A stretch of 51,462 bases of DNA from Flavobacteriaceae bacterium (GTDB taxonomy: Bacteria > Bacteroidota > Bacteroidia > Flavobacteriales > Flavobacteriaceae), in assembly GCA_002702745.1 (NCBI GenBank), contig PABM01000010.1, positions 1 through 51,462 on the forward strand, given 5' to 3'. Below are positions 26,997 through 35,882 of the stretch, one piece after another (within the stretch, counting starts at the first letter, position 1; each line of letters starts with the position of its first letter). The notes under the pieces were generated by a model that was not told where the DNA came from, made no database searches, and saw nothing but the letters and a program-made list of their open reading frames with translations. A program made the position numbers and the translations under genes.

Positions 26997-27708
26997 TTTT
27001 AATTTTACTAAAAGATAATATTGAAATTAAAATATAAATCAAAACTATCAATGGTATAGAATACACGCCTAATAAAATCATTGATGAAATAGAAATAAAA
27101 ATCATTAAGAATCTTCTTCTATTGCCTTTTATTTTAAATGACTTAAATTTAAAATTCAATAATTTCAAATTAGATACCAGTAGGAAAGCAGAAATTATAG
27201 TAATTAGAGCTAAGATTTTATAATCATTTATGATGTCTGAAAATACACTACCATCGGCTGAAATAATTGATAATGAATAAATGAATACTGTATTTGCAGG
27301 GGTTGCCAAACCTTTAAAATATTTTAAGGAAGATTCTCTGGTATTGAAACGAGCTAACCGATAAGCAGAACATAAGGTAACTAAAAATCCAGTAAATGGT
27401 ATAAATGATGATGATATTGACCCAAGAGATGATGAAGGTGCTTCATTAAACATATTATATAATAATATTCCCGGGACTAAACCAAAACTAACTAAATCTG
27501 CTAAAGAATCTAATTGAAGCCCAATTTCAGATTTTGCATTTAATTTTCTTGCAATAAACCCATCTAAGTAATCAAGAACCAAACAAATAGATGAAATAAT
27601 AAAAACATATTTGACCTCAAGATTATTTTCGATAAGTAGTAAAACTACAATACAACCTAGAAATAGGTTGAAAAGAGTAATAAAATTTGGTAAAAACTTG
27701 AAATTCAC
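26989..27708 (-). CDS. pssA: CDP-diacylglycerol--serine O-phosphatidyltransferase
   Basis: This 239-residue membrane protein has the CDP-alcohol phosphotransferase motif DYLDGFIARKL with downstream G and two aspartates in GLQLDSLAD, matching DxxDGxxAR(x8)GxxxDxxxD. Several hydrophobic helices follow. It makes phosphatidylserine, the precursor of phosphatidylethanolamine. PgsA-type enzymes share the motif, but the overall sequence and the start with FLPNFITLFNLFLGC favour PssA. The gene is convergent with lptB and overlaps it by 8 bases. It is divergent from the PorV-like gene across 110 bp, which contains a 7-bp inverted repeat. Confidence 0.92.
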   Translation of the reverse strand: MNFKFLPNFITLFNLFLGCIVVLLLIENNLEVKYVFIISSICLVLDYLDGFIARKLNAKSEIGLQLDSLADLVSFGLVPGILLYNMFNEAPSSSLGSISSSFIPFTGFLVTLCSAYRLARFNTRESSLKYFKGLATPANTVFIYSLSIISADGSVFSDIINDYKILALITIISAFLLVSNLKLLNFKFKSFKIKGNRRRFLMIFISISSMILLGVYSIPLIVLIYILISILSFSKIKTK

Positions 27709-27772
27709 AAAAATTATTTATCGTAAATCTAAGAATTTACCTCTAAATAAATCATAAATTTACCACCAAATT

Positions 27773-27793
27773 CTTATTGCAAACAACAATAAG
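27773..27793. repeat. 7-bp inverted repeat between pssA and the PorV-like gene
   Basis: CTTATTG (27773-27779) and CAATAAG (27787-27793) are perfectly complementary around a 7-base spacer. They lie in the shared divergent promoter region, 64 bp from the pssA start and 25 bp from the PorV-like start. The position suits an operator or a leader hairpin for the PorV-like gene. A 7-bp match in AT-rich DNA is only weak evidence. Confidence 0.3.
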
Positions 27794-27818
27794 TAATATC
27801 TAATGATGTTATAATAAA

Positions 27819-28889
27819 ATGAGAAATAAACTGTTTGTTATATTATTTTTTTACTTCATTACAGCTTTTAGTCAGAACTCCTCCAAATACTCTAACGAGT
27901 TTTTGAATATTGGCGTCGATGCCAGATCAATAGGGATGGCCAATGCAGTGGTTTCATCTGTTAATGATGTTAACTCTACATATTGGAATCCTGCCGGATT
28001 ATTAAATATTGACAGAGATGAAATTTCGTTAATGCACTCTAATTATTTTGCCAACATTGCAAACTATAACTTTATTTCATATGCAAAAAGTATTGACAAT
28101 GAATCAGCAATCGGGTTTTCTTTAATAAGATTTGCTGTTGATGACATCATGGACACAACACAACTAATTGACAATCAAGGAAATATAGATTTTAATAGAA
28201 TTGAATTATTTTCAGCTGCAGATTATGCGTTTCTTTTTACATACGCCAAAAGAAATAAATTATTAAACATAGATTATGGTTTTAATGTGAAAATAATCAG
28301 AAGAATTATTGGAGATTTTGCAGGTTCCTGGGGTTTTGGATTTGATATAGGAATTCAACATCAAAATAAAAACGGTTGGAAATTTGGAATCATGGCGAGA
28401 GACATAACGACAACATTTAATAATTGGAGTTTTGACGAAGAAAGATTAAATGATATTCAGAACGCAATTGAAAGTCAAAATCAAGAAATTCCTGAAAAAT
28501 CCGAGATAACAATTCCTAAATTACAAGTTGGTTTTTCAAAAGACTTTGAACTTACAAAAGATTACAGCTTATTAACAGCTTTTGATATGTTTATTTTGTT
28601 TGAAGAAACTAATGATATAATTTCATCTGATATTGCTAGTATAACTCCTGCCGTTGGTATCGAGCTTGGATATATTGATTTAGTATATTTAAGGATTGGG
28701 GCAGGTAATTTTCAAAATGAGATTCAATATGACTCAACCGAAAAGCTAAGCTTTCAACCAAATTTTGGAATAGGATTTAATATGAACAATATTGAAATAA
28801 ATTATGCTTTTACAGATATCGGAAATCAATCAGTTGCCCTATACTCAAATATTTTCTCGCTAAAACTTAATCTAAATATGCTGAGATGA
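27819..28889 (+). CDS. PorV/PorQ-family outer-membrane beta-barrel protein
   Basis: This 356-residue protein has a signal peptide (LFVILFFYFITAFSQ). The family opening motif follows: NIGVDARSIGMANAVVSS and NSTYWNPAGL, typical of UPF0164/PorV-type proteins related to FadL barrels. PorV shuttles type IX secretion substrates, and PorQ is another T9SS part. Bacteroidota encode several paralogues, so the exact member is uncertain. Its stop overlaps the start of the DUF4105 gene (ATGA, 4 bases), so the two are coupled. Functional involvement in secretion is inferred from family only. Confidence 0.82.
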   Translation: MRNKLFVILFFYFITAFSQNSSKYSNEFLNIGVDARSIGMANAVVSSVNDVNSTYWNPAGLLNIDRDEISLMHSNYFANIANYNFISYAKSIDNESAIGFSLIRFAVDDIMDTTQLIDNQGNIDFNRIELFSAADYAFLFTYAKRNKLLNIDYGFNVKIIRRIIGDFAGSWGFGFDIGIQHQNKNGWKFGIMARDITTTFNNWSFDEERLNDIQNAIESQNQEIPEKSEITIPKLQVGFSKDFELTKDYSLLTAFDMFILFEETNDIISSDIASITPAVGIELGYIDLVYLRIGAGNFQNEIQYDSTEKLSFQPNFGIGFNMNNIEINYAFTDIGNQSVALYSNIFSLKLNLNMLR

Positions 28890-30049
28890 TAATTAAATAT
28901 TTAAATAAGTACATAATAACCTTTTGTTTAATATTATACTCAATTAATATCAATGCGAACCCAACTGAAAATATTGAAAGGTATGAAATTAGTATTCTTT
29001 CAATTGGAGAAGGATCAAGTTTAGCAGATGCCTTTGGACATACTGGTATAAGAGTAAGAGACTCAGTTTTAAAAAACGATATTGTTTTTAATTACGGAAT
29101 ATATGATTTTAATGCTCCTAACTTTTACTCAAACTTTGTAAAAGGAAGACCTGAATACAAATTGGGAATTCAGAACTATAAAAATTTTGTTCAGGGATAT
29201 TTTAAAGAAAATAGATATATAATTGAACATCAAGTTAATTTTGATAATAATTCTACTTTGAAAATTGTGGAATTATTAATTGAAAACTTAAATAATCCAT
29301 ACTATACATACGATTACTTAAGAGACAATTGTGCAACTAGGGTAGCTGATATTATTATTGATAATACCAACGATAAATTTAAAGATGACAAATTAAATTC
29401 TGAAACTATTCTTAGTTACAGAGATTTAATTCACGGGAAAATAAATGAAAATTCATGGGCAGCACTTGGAATTGATCTATGCTTAGGAGCAATAATTGAC
29501 AAAAAAATCAATACAAGAAAAACATTTTTTCTTCCTGAAAATTTAATGAACTATTTAGACTTGTATAATGGTGGTATAATTAAGAGAAATATTATTTACA
29601 GTCCTGAATCGGAAACAAGTTATTATGAAAATTTACCATCCCCCCTACTTATAAATTTCATATTATCATTAATCATAATAGCCATTACAATATTTAATTT
29701 TAGAATTAATAAATGGAGTAAAAGTTTAGATACTTTAATTTTTTTGACAACAGGCTCAATCGGAATACTTATTATTTATCTATGGTTTTTTAGCAATCAT
29801 TTTGCTAGTGCTCAAAACTTTAATTTTCTTTGGGCTTTTCCCTTAAATTTTGCTTTAATTTTCGCAATTCACAAAAATAAAGTACCCAAGTGGTCCATCG
29901 GATATATCAAATTGTTAATTATACTAATTGTCTTCTTATTTTTACATTGGATTACGGAGGTTCAAAAATATAATTTAACTTTATTACCAATATTTGTTGC
30001 TCTTTTAATCAGATACTCATTTCTAGTGCATCAAATTAAGAAAAACTAA
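28886..30049 (+). CDS. DUF4105 domain membrane protein
   Basis: This 387-residue protein has an N-terminal signal or anchor. A DUF4105 domain (about 30-180) is marked by FGHTGIRVRDS, FNYGIYDF and YDYLRDNCATRVADII. Five hydrophobic helices follow in the C-terminal part (about 253-385). The conserved cysteine in RDNC together with the FGHTGIRV histidine suggests a papain-like or NlpC-related active site. This is inference, and DUF4105 has no established function. Coupled to the PorV-like gene by a 4-base overlap, it probably works in the envelope. Confidence 0.82.
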   Translation: MIIKYLNKYIITFCLILYSININANPTENIERYEISILSIGEGSSLADAFGHTGIRVRDSVLKNDIVFNYGIYDFNAPNFYSNFVKGRPEYKLGIQNYKNFVQGYFKENRYIIEHQVNFDNNSTLKIVELLIENLNNPYYTYDYLRDNCATRVADIIIDNTNDKFKDDKLNSETILSYRDLIHGKINENSWAALGIDLCLGAIIDKKINTRKTFFLPENLMNYLDLYNGGIIKRNIIYSPESETSYYENLPSPLLINFILSLIIIAITIFNFRINKWSKSLDTLIFLTTGSIGILIIYLWFFSNHFASAQNFNFLWAFPLNFALIFAIHKNKVPKWSIGYIKLLIILIVFLFLHWITEVQKYNLTLLPIFVALLIRYSFLVHQIKKN

Positions 30050-30052
30050 TAA

Positions 30053-30589
30053 ATGAAAATATATACTAGAAAGGGAGACTCAGGATATACTTCACTAATT
30101 GATGGAGAGATAGTTAACAAGTACAACTTGTCTGTTGATGCGTATGGAACTATTGATGAACTGAACTCTTTTATAGGTTTATTAAAGGATTACATAAAAG
30201 ATGATAAAATAAAAGGTGTTTTGAATAATATTCAGAGTAAACTTTTTTCTATCGGATCGATATTAGCTTCAGGTAAAAATCAAAACATCTCAAAAAAGGT
30301 AAAAATACAAAAAAAGGATGTTGAGTATATAGAACTTGAAATTGACAGATTAGACGAGTATTTACCAGAATTAAAAAATTTTATTATACCCGGTGGACAC
30401 AGAACCTCTTCTTATAGTCATGTTTGCAGATCAGTATGTAGGAGGGCTGAAAGAATAATTTCTGAACTTAATAATAAAAGCAGCGTAAATCCAAATATCT
30501 TAGCATTTCTAAACAGACTTTCGGATTTTTTTTTCGTTTTAAGCAGATTTCTAAAACATTCTGATAATATTAGTGAATCTCACTGGTAA
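30053..30589 (+). CDS. ATP:cob(I)alamin adenosyltransferase, PduO type
   Basis: This 178-residue trimeric enzyme of the PduO/MMAB family shows the N-terminal KIYTRKGDSGYTSLIDG (ATP-binding) and DAYGTIDELNSFIG. The C-terminal HVCRSVCRRAERIISEL contains the conserved arginines. It makes adenosylcobalamin, the coenzyme of methylmalonyl-CoA mutase and similar enzymes. It starts 3 bp after the DUF4105 gene. meaB, a mutase chaperone, is 3.7 kb downstream, supporting B12-dependent metabolism in this organism. All signature residues I know appear in place. Confidence 0.94.
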   Translation: MKIYTRKGDSGYTSLIDGEIVNKYNLSVDAYGTIDELNSFIGLLKDYIKDDKIKGVLNNIQSKLFSIGSILASGKNQNISKKVKIQKKDVEYIELEIDRLDEYLPELKNFIIPGGHRTSSYSHVCRSVCRRAERIISELNNKSSVNPNILAFLNRLSDFFFVLSRFLKHSDNISESHW

Positions 30590-30621
30590 TATTAATTGTA
30601 GATTAAAATTTCATCAAAATC

Positions 30622-30651
30622 TTGCGTAATTCCCACAAAAAATTATTTTTG
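30622..30651 (+). promoter_or_regulatory. Bacteroidota promoter (TTG-N19-TATTTTTG) before DUF2795-secA
   Basis: TTG at 30622-30624 and TATTTTTG at 30644-30651 are separated by exactly 19 bases. Both match the Bacteroidota -33/-7 consensus (TTG and TAnnTTTG). The -7 box ends 19 nt before the DUF2795 ATG. This is the best complete promoter match I see in the window, and it probably drives the DUF2795 gene and perhaps secA and meaB. Confidence 0.65.
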
Positions 30652-30670
30652 CAAAAAAAAGTGATTAATC

Positions 30671-30892
30671 ATGTATTGGACATTAGAATTAGCTTCTTAC
30701 TTAAGTGATGCTCCTTGGCCAGCAACCAAAGATGAATTGATTGATTATTCTATTAGAACTGGTGCTCCCCTTGAAGTAGTAGAAAATTTACAAGCTATAG
30801 AAGACGAGGGAGATTTATATGAATCCATACAGGAAATTTGGTCTGATTATCCAACTGACGAAGATTACCTTTGGAATGAAGATGAATATTAA
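30671..30892 (+). CDS. DUF2795 small acidic protein
   Basis: This 73-residue protein has the pattern DAPWPATKDELIDYSIRTGAP, typical of DUF2795, and a very acidic C-terminal half ending in many Asp, Glu and Trp. It is conserved in Flavobacteria with unknown function and was not found in a named complex to my knowledge. It has its own clear promoter. secA follows after 104 bp. The conserved neighbourhood invites, but does not prove, a link with Sec export. Confidence 0.88.
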   Translation: MYWTLELASYLSDAPWPATKDELIDYSIRTGAPLEVVENLQAIEDEGDLYESIQEIWSDYPTDEDYLWNEDEY

Positions 30893-30996
30893 TTCATCCT
30901 ACATCTCTTTTAACGATTTCTTATATAATTTTCTTAAGTATATTAGATAAACATATCGTATATTTAACCTGTTTTAAAAGTCACGACAAAACGAAA

Positions 30997-33900
30997 ATGT
31001 TAGAAAAAATTCTAAAATTATTTGTAGGGGATAAATCAAAAAAAGATTTAAAACTCATCACTCCTTTAATCGAAAAAATTCATTCATTTGAGCAAGAGAT
31101 GAATAGTTTGTCAAATGATGAATTAAGAGCTCAAACCGATAAGTTTAAAAATCAAATAAACAATTCAATCGCTGAAATAAATTCCCAGATTGATAAACTT
31201 AAAAAGGAAATTGATTATGTAACTGATTTTGATAAAAAAGAAGGGCTTTTTAGTCAAATAGATAAACTAAATGAAGAAGCGTATAATGTAAGTGAAGACA
31301 CTCTTAATGAAATCCTCCCCAAGGCTTTTGCAGTAGTGAAGGAAACAGCAAAAAGATTTGTTGAAAATAAAGAGGTAATAGTTGAAGCTAATAACAATGA
31401 CATAGAACTTTCATCAAGAAAGGATTATGTCCAAATAAAAAACAATAAATCTTACTGGAAAAATATATGGGATGCCGCGGGTAAAAACATAGTTTGGGAT
31501 ATGGTGCATTATGATGTTCAGTTAATAGGTGGAGTAGCTATGCATCAAGGTAAAATAGCTGAAATGCAAACTGGTGAGGGTAAGACACTTGTTGCAACCT
31601 TACCTGTTTATCTAAATGCTTTAACAGGAAGAGGTGTTCATTTGGTTACCGTTAACGACTACCTTGCAAAAAGAGATAGTGCATGGATGTCACCAATCTT
31701 TGAATTTCATGGACTGAGTGTAGATTGTATTGATTATCACAAGCCAAATTCACCAGAAAGAAAAAAAGCATATAACTCTGATATTACATATGGAACAAAT
31801 AACGAATTTGGTTTTGATTATTTGAGGGATAATATGGCTAACTCACCTGATGATCTGGTTCAAAGAAAGCATAATTTTGCAATCGTTGATGAGGTTGATT
31901 CAGTATTAATTGATGACGCCAGAACTCCTTTAATTATTTCAGGTGCCGTCCCTAAAGGGGATAAACATGAGTTTAACGAGTTAAAACCTAAAATTGAGCG
32001 AATAGTTTCAACCCAAAGAAAGCTTCTTGTTAATACATTATCTGACGCAAAAAACCTAATTAATTCAGGAAATGAGGAAGAAGGTTCATTTAATTTATTA
32101 AGAGTTTTTAGAGGAATTCCGAAAAATAAAGCATTAATTAAATATCTGAGTGAGGAGGGAGTAAAACAGCTTTTACAAAAATCCGAAAACTTCTATATGC
32201 AAGATAACAATAGAGAGATGCCAAAAGTTGATAAAGATCTCTATTATGTAATTGATGAAAAAAATAATCAAATCGAATTGACAGATAAAGGGATCGAGTT
32301 TCTTTCTGGAAAAGATGATCCTGATTTTTTCATAATGCCAGAAATTGGTATTGAAATTTCAAAAATCGAAAATAAAGGTTTGTCAAAAGAAGACGAAGCT
32401 AAAGAAAAAGATGAATTATACAGAGACTTTAGCATAAAATCTGAAAGGATTCATACAATAAACCAACTACTTAAAGCATATGCGTTATTTGAAAAAGATA
32501 TTCAATATGTGGTTATGGATAATAAAGTAATGATTGTTGATGAGCAGACTGGTAGAATTATGGACGGTAGAAGGTATAGTGATGGACTTCATCAAGCAAT
32601 TGAGGCTAAGGAAAATGTTAAAATTGAAGCAGCTACACAAACTTTTGCAACTATAACACTTCAGAATTACTTTAGGATGTATAACAAGCTTTCAGGAATG
32701 ACTGGAACAGCAATAACAGAAGCTGGTGAATTTTGGGAAATTTATAAGTTGGATGTAATGGAAATTCCAACAAATCGACCAATTCAGAGAAGTGACAAAG
32801 AAGATTTAGTATATAAAACTAAAAGAGAAAAATACAATGCTGTCATAGACGAGGTTACAGAATTATCTAGATCTGGAAGACCAGTACTTATTGGAACAAC
32901 ATCTGTTGAAATTAGTGAGCTTCTTGGAAGAATGCTAAAGATTAGAAAAATTCCCCATAATATATTAAATGCCAAACTACATAAAAAAGAATCTGATATA
33001 ATTGCTGAAGCAGGAAAACCTGGGCAAGTTACTATAGCTACTAATATGGCTGGTCGTGGTACTGATATTAAACTGTCTGATCTTGTAAAAGATAGTGGTG
33101 GATTAGCAATAATTGGGACCGAAAGACATGACTCAAGAAGAGTTGATAGACAGCTTAGAGGTAGATCTGGAAGACAAGGCGACCCAGGAAGCTCTCAATT
33201 TTATGTCTCCTTAGAAGACAACTTAATGAGGCTGTTTGGAACAGAAAGAATTGCAAAAATGATGGATAGAATGGGGTTAGAAGAAGGTGAGGTTATACAA
33301 CATTCAATGATAACAAACTCTATAGAAAGAGCCCAAAAGAAAGTTGAAGAAAATAACTTTGGAATCAGAAAAAGATTACTAGAGTATGATGATGTTATGA
33401 ATGCTCAAAGAGAAGTAATTTACAGAAGAAGAAATAATTCTTTATTTGGTGAAAGACTTAGAATTGATATTTCAAATATGATATATGATACTTGTGAAAA
33501 TATTGTGCTCAATAATAGGGCTGCAAATGATTTTAAAAACTTTGAATTTGAACTTATCAAATACTTTTCTGTAACTACTGAAATAGATAGCAATTCTTTT
33601 GAATCAAAACCAGAGAAAGAAATCATAGACAGGATTTATAAGGTTGTGCTGAGTCATTATTTAAATAAAATTGAAAATAATGCCAAACTAGCCTACCCTG
33701 TTATCAAACATGTTTATGAAAAACAAAGAGAAAAATTTAAGAGAATTGTTGTTCCATTTACAGATGGAATAAAAAATCTACAGGTAATAACTGATTTGGA
33801 AAAGGCATACAATTCAAACGGAAATCAACTCGTAACTGATTTTGAAAAAAATATATCATTGGCAATTCTTGATAATTCATGGAAAACTCATTTAAGAAAG

Positions 33901-34344
33901 ATGGACGAATTAAAGCAGTCAGTACAACTTGCAGTCCATGAACAAAAAGACCCACTTCTAATATATAAATTTGAAGCTTTTGAATTATTTAAATCACTTA
34001 TAGACTCAGTAAATAAGGAAATATTATCTTTTTTGTTTAAAGCCGAAATAGCAACCGACAGTAATAAAAATGTTCAGGAGGCAGGCTCGAGGAAACCTTT
34101 AAAAGTAAATACCTCAAAAGACGAAATCCCTAACACAGAAGAATTAAGAGAAAGAAATAGAGCAATTACAAATAGACAACAAAACAGCCCTGTTGAAACT
34201 ATAGTAAGAACTAAACCTAAAGTTGGCAGAAATGACAAGGTTACAGTTAAGAATATCAAAAACGGACATAGCAAGACATTAAAGTATAAACACGCTGAAA
34301 AATTGATTGAAAGCGGTGATTGGCTGATTACAGATAATATTTAA
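30997..34344 (+). CDS. secA: Preprotein translocase ATPase SecA (Bacteroidota type)
   Basis: This 1115-residue SecA is longer than the 901-residue E. coli protein. The motor has Walker A MQTGEGKTLVATL, Walker B VDEVDSVLIDDARTPL and the C-terminal motor motif QLRGRSGRQGDPG. Insertions lie in the N-terminal helical region and between about residues 330 and 490. The tail (about 1070-1115) lacks the CxCx(8)CH/CC zinc motif and instead ends with VGRNDKVTVKN ... AEKLIESGDWLITDN, as I recall for Flavobacteria. SecA drives unfolded preproteins through SecYEG. A TATATTTA element (30959-30966) is a weak extra promoter candidate. meaB overlaps or abuts its stop. Confidence 0.96.
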   Translation: MLEKILKLFVGDKSKKDLKLITPLIEKIHSFEQEMNSLSNDELRAQTDKFKNQINNSIAEINSQIDKLKKEIDYVTDFDKKEGLFSQIDKLNEEAYNVSEDTLNEILPKAFAVVKETAKRFVENKEVIVEANNNDIELSSRKDYVQIKNNKSYWKNIWDAAGKNIVWDMVHYDVQLIGGVAMHQGKIAEMQTGEGKTLVATLPVYLNALTGRGVHLVTVNDYLAKRDSAWMSPIFEFHGLSVDCIDYHKPNSPERKKAYNSDITYGTNNEFGFDYLRDNMANSPDDLVQRKHNFAIVDEVDSVLIDDARTPLIISGAVPKGDKHEFNELKPKIERIVSTQRKLLVNTLSDAKNLINSGNEEEGSFNLLRVFRGIPKNKALIKYLSEEGVKQLLQKSENFYMQDNNREMPKVDKDLYYVIDEKNNQIELTDKGIEFLSGKDDPDFFIMPEIGIEISKIENKGLSKEDEAKEKDELYRDFSIKSERIHTINQLLKAYALFEKDIQYVVMDNKVMIVDEQTGRIMDGRRYSDGLHQAIEAKENVKIEAATQTFATITLQNYFRMYNKLSGMTGTAITEAGEFWEIYKLDVMEIPTNRPIQRSDKEDLVYKTKREKYNAVIDEVTELSRSGRPVLIGTTSVEISELLGRMLKIRKIPHNILNAKLHKKESDIIAEAGKPGQVTIATNMAGRGTDIKLSDLVKDSGGLAIIGTERHDSRRVDRQLRGRSGRQGDPGSSQFYVSLEDNLMRLFGTERIAKMMDRMGLEEGEVIQHSMITNSIERAQKKVEENNFGIRKRLLEYDDVMNAQREVIYRRRNNSLFGERLRIDISNMIYDTCENIVLNNRAANDFKNFEFELIKYFSVTTEIDSNSFESKPEKEIIDRIYKVVLSHYLNKIENNAKLAYPVIKHVYEKQREKFKRIVVPFTDGIKNLQVITDLEKAYNSNGNQLVTDFEKNISLAILDNSWKTHLRKMDELKQSVQLAVHEQKDPLLIYKFEAFELFKSLIDSVNKEILSFLFKAEIATDSNKNVQEAGSRKPLKVNTSKDEIPNTEELRERNRAITNRQQNSPVETIVRTKPKVGRNDKVTVKNIKNGHSKTLKYKHAEKLIESGDWLITDNI

Positions 34345-35335
34345 TCCGATCTTAGAATTAAAAAAAAATATTAATCCACAAGAAATTTGCAATAAAATTA
34401 TAGTAGGAAACATTAGTGCTTTATCCAAAGCCATAACCCTTTGTGAAAGCAATAATGATTCTGACAGAGAATTATCAAATCAAATTCTTGCTAATCTTAA
34501 ACCTAGAAATAAAAAAACCATTAGAATAGGTATAACAGGAGTTCCTGGAGCAGGAAAAAGTACATTCATAGAGGCATTTGGAAACTTTTTAAGTAATCTA
34601 GGGGTCAAAATAGCGGTTCTGACAATTGACCCATCAAGTAGAGCCACTAAGGGAAGTATTTTAGGAGATAAAACCCGAATGGAAACACTTTCAACAAAAA
34701 GTAATGTGTTTATTAGACCCAGTCCAGCTTCAAACTTTAAGGGTGGAGTTGGAAAAAATACGCCTGAGTCAATTTTTTTATGTGAGTCTGCCGGATACGA
34801 GGTAATATTGGTTGAAACAGTTGGTGTTGGTCAAAATGAAATTAGTGTTTCTGATATGGTAGATTTTTTTCTTTTGTTAAAAATAACAGGGTCTGGAGAT
34901 GAACTTCAAGGAATTAAAAGGGGAATTATTGAAATGTCTGACCTTATAGTCATTAACAAATGTGATGGAAATAATATTGAAGAGTCGATAAAAGCAAAAA
35001 ATGAATTCAAACTTGCATTACAACTGTTTCCAATTAAAAGTTCGAATTGGAACCCAAAGGTTGTAACATGTAGTAGTATAAAAAAAGAAGGATTAGAAAA
35101 TATTTGGGATTGTATTAATGAATACGTGTCACTAACAAAAAAGAATAATTATTTTTTTGAAAATAGGATTAATCAGAATAAAACTAACTTGCTCAAAATT
35201 ATTAATGAATCTTTGAGAATATCATTTTTCAATAAGAAATCTGTTGACATTAATTTAGATAAATTATTCAAGGAAATAGAAGACCAAAAAATCACAGTAT
35301 TTGAAGCTAGTCAGAAAATACTTTCACAGATATAA
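34337..35335 (+). CDS. meaB: MeaB/ArgK-family GTPase (non-standard start codon)
   Basis: The homologous frame opens after TGA 34325-34327 and runs to TAA 35333-35335. Recognisable MeaB sequence begins before any ATG, GTG or TTG: GNISALSKAITLCES, then Walker A GITGVPGAGKSTF, LTIDPSSRATKGSILGD, TVGVGQNEISVSDMVD and the G4 motif NKCD. The only ATG (34679) lies after Walker A and would give a useless 218-residue protein. Possible starts are ATA 34334/34337, ATC 34349 or ATT 34370; I give 34337. MeaB gates cofactor loading of methylmalonyl-CoA mutase. Its 3' end overlaps the PAP2 gene by 29 bases. Confidence 0.85.
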   Translation: MFNPILELKKNINPQEICNKIIVGNISALSKAITLCESNNDSDRELSNQILANLKPRNKKTIRIGITGVPGAGKSTFIEAFGNFLSNLGVKIAVLTIDPSSRATKGSILGDKTRMETLSTKSNVFIRPSPASNFKGGVGKNTPESIFLCESAGYEVILVETVGVGQNEISVSDMVDFFLLLKITGSGDELQGIKRGIIEMSDLIVINKCDGNNIEESIKAKNEFKLALQLFPIKSSNWNPKVVTCSSIKKEGLENIWDCINEYVSLTKKNNYFFENRINQNKTNLLKIINESLRISFFNKKSVDINLDKLFKEIEDQKITVFEASQKILSQI

Positions 35336-35882
35336 AATAATTATATAGATACTTAAATAAAAATCCAGAGAATATTCCAAATAAGAGACCAAATATAGTA
35401 TCAAGAGGATAGTGTACTCCTAAATAAATTCTTGAATAAGAAAAAATCATTACCCAGAAAACAAGTACTGGTTTCAAAAAATTTTTTACTGATTCATCAA
35501 CACAATTAATTATAAATATTGTCACTGAAATGGAATTTGCAGCGTGTGCAGAGAAAAAACCATACTTTCCACATCTTACATCAATGCCTCTTAACAAACC
35601 TTGCAAGTCATCTAATCTACACGGTCTTAGCCTTTGGGCAAAGTCTTTAACTACATTAGTAAATTGATCTGTAAATAATATTAAAACGGAAATAAATAAT
35701 AAAATTACGAACAATCCTTTTGTTCCGTTTTTCTTAAAAAGAAAAAATATAATTAAAATAAATAAAGGAAGGAAAGTAAACTTATCGGTTATCGAAATCC
35801 ATATAGGATCCCAAGATTTGTTTCCAAGATTATTGAGAAATATAAGCAGTTCAGTATCTATTTGTTTTATTCTATCAAGCAT
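35307..35882 (-). CDS. PAP2-family membrane phosphatase
   Basis: This 191-residue protein has about five membrane helices. The PAP2 motifs are present: KDFAQRLRPCR (C1), GFFSAHAANS (C2, with catalytic histidine) and SRIYLGVHYPLD (C3). Such enzymes dephosphorylate lipid phosphates, for example undecaprenyl diphosphate or phosphatidylglycerophosphate. Substrate is not readable. The gene starts 8 bases inside the end of the MATE gene and its 3' end overlaps meaB from the other strand. Confidence 0.92.
   Translation of the reverse strand: MLDRIKQIDTELLIFLNNLGNKSWDPIWISITDKFTFLPLFILIIFFLFKKNGTKGLFVILLFISVLILFTDQFTNVVKDFAQRLRPCRLDDLQGLLRGIDVRCGKYGFFSAHAANSISVTIFIINCVDESVKNFLKPVLVFWVMIFSYSRIYLGVHYPLDTIFGLLFGIFSGFLFKYLYNYFISVKVFSD

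Noticed and set aside
34679..35335. MeaB starting at the ATG at 34679
   Set aside because: This start would delete Walker A and the N-terminal helical region, which are plainly encoded upstream in the same frame.
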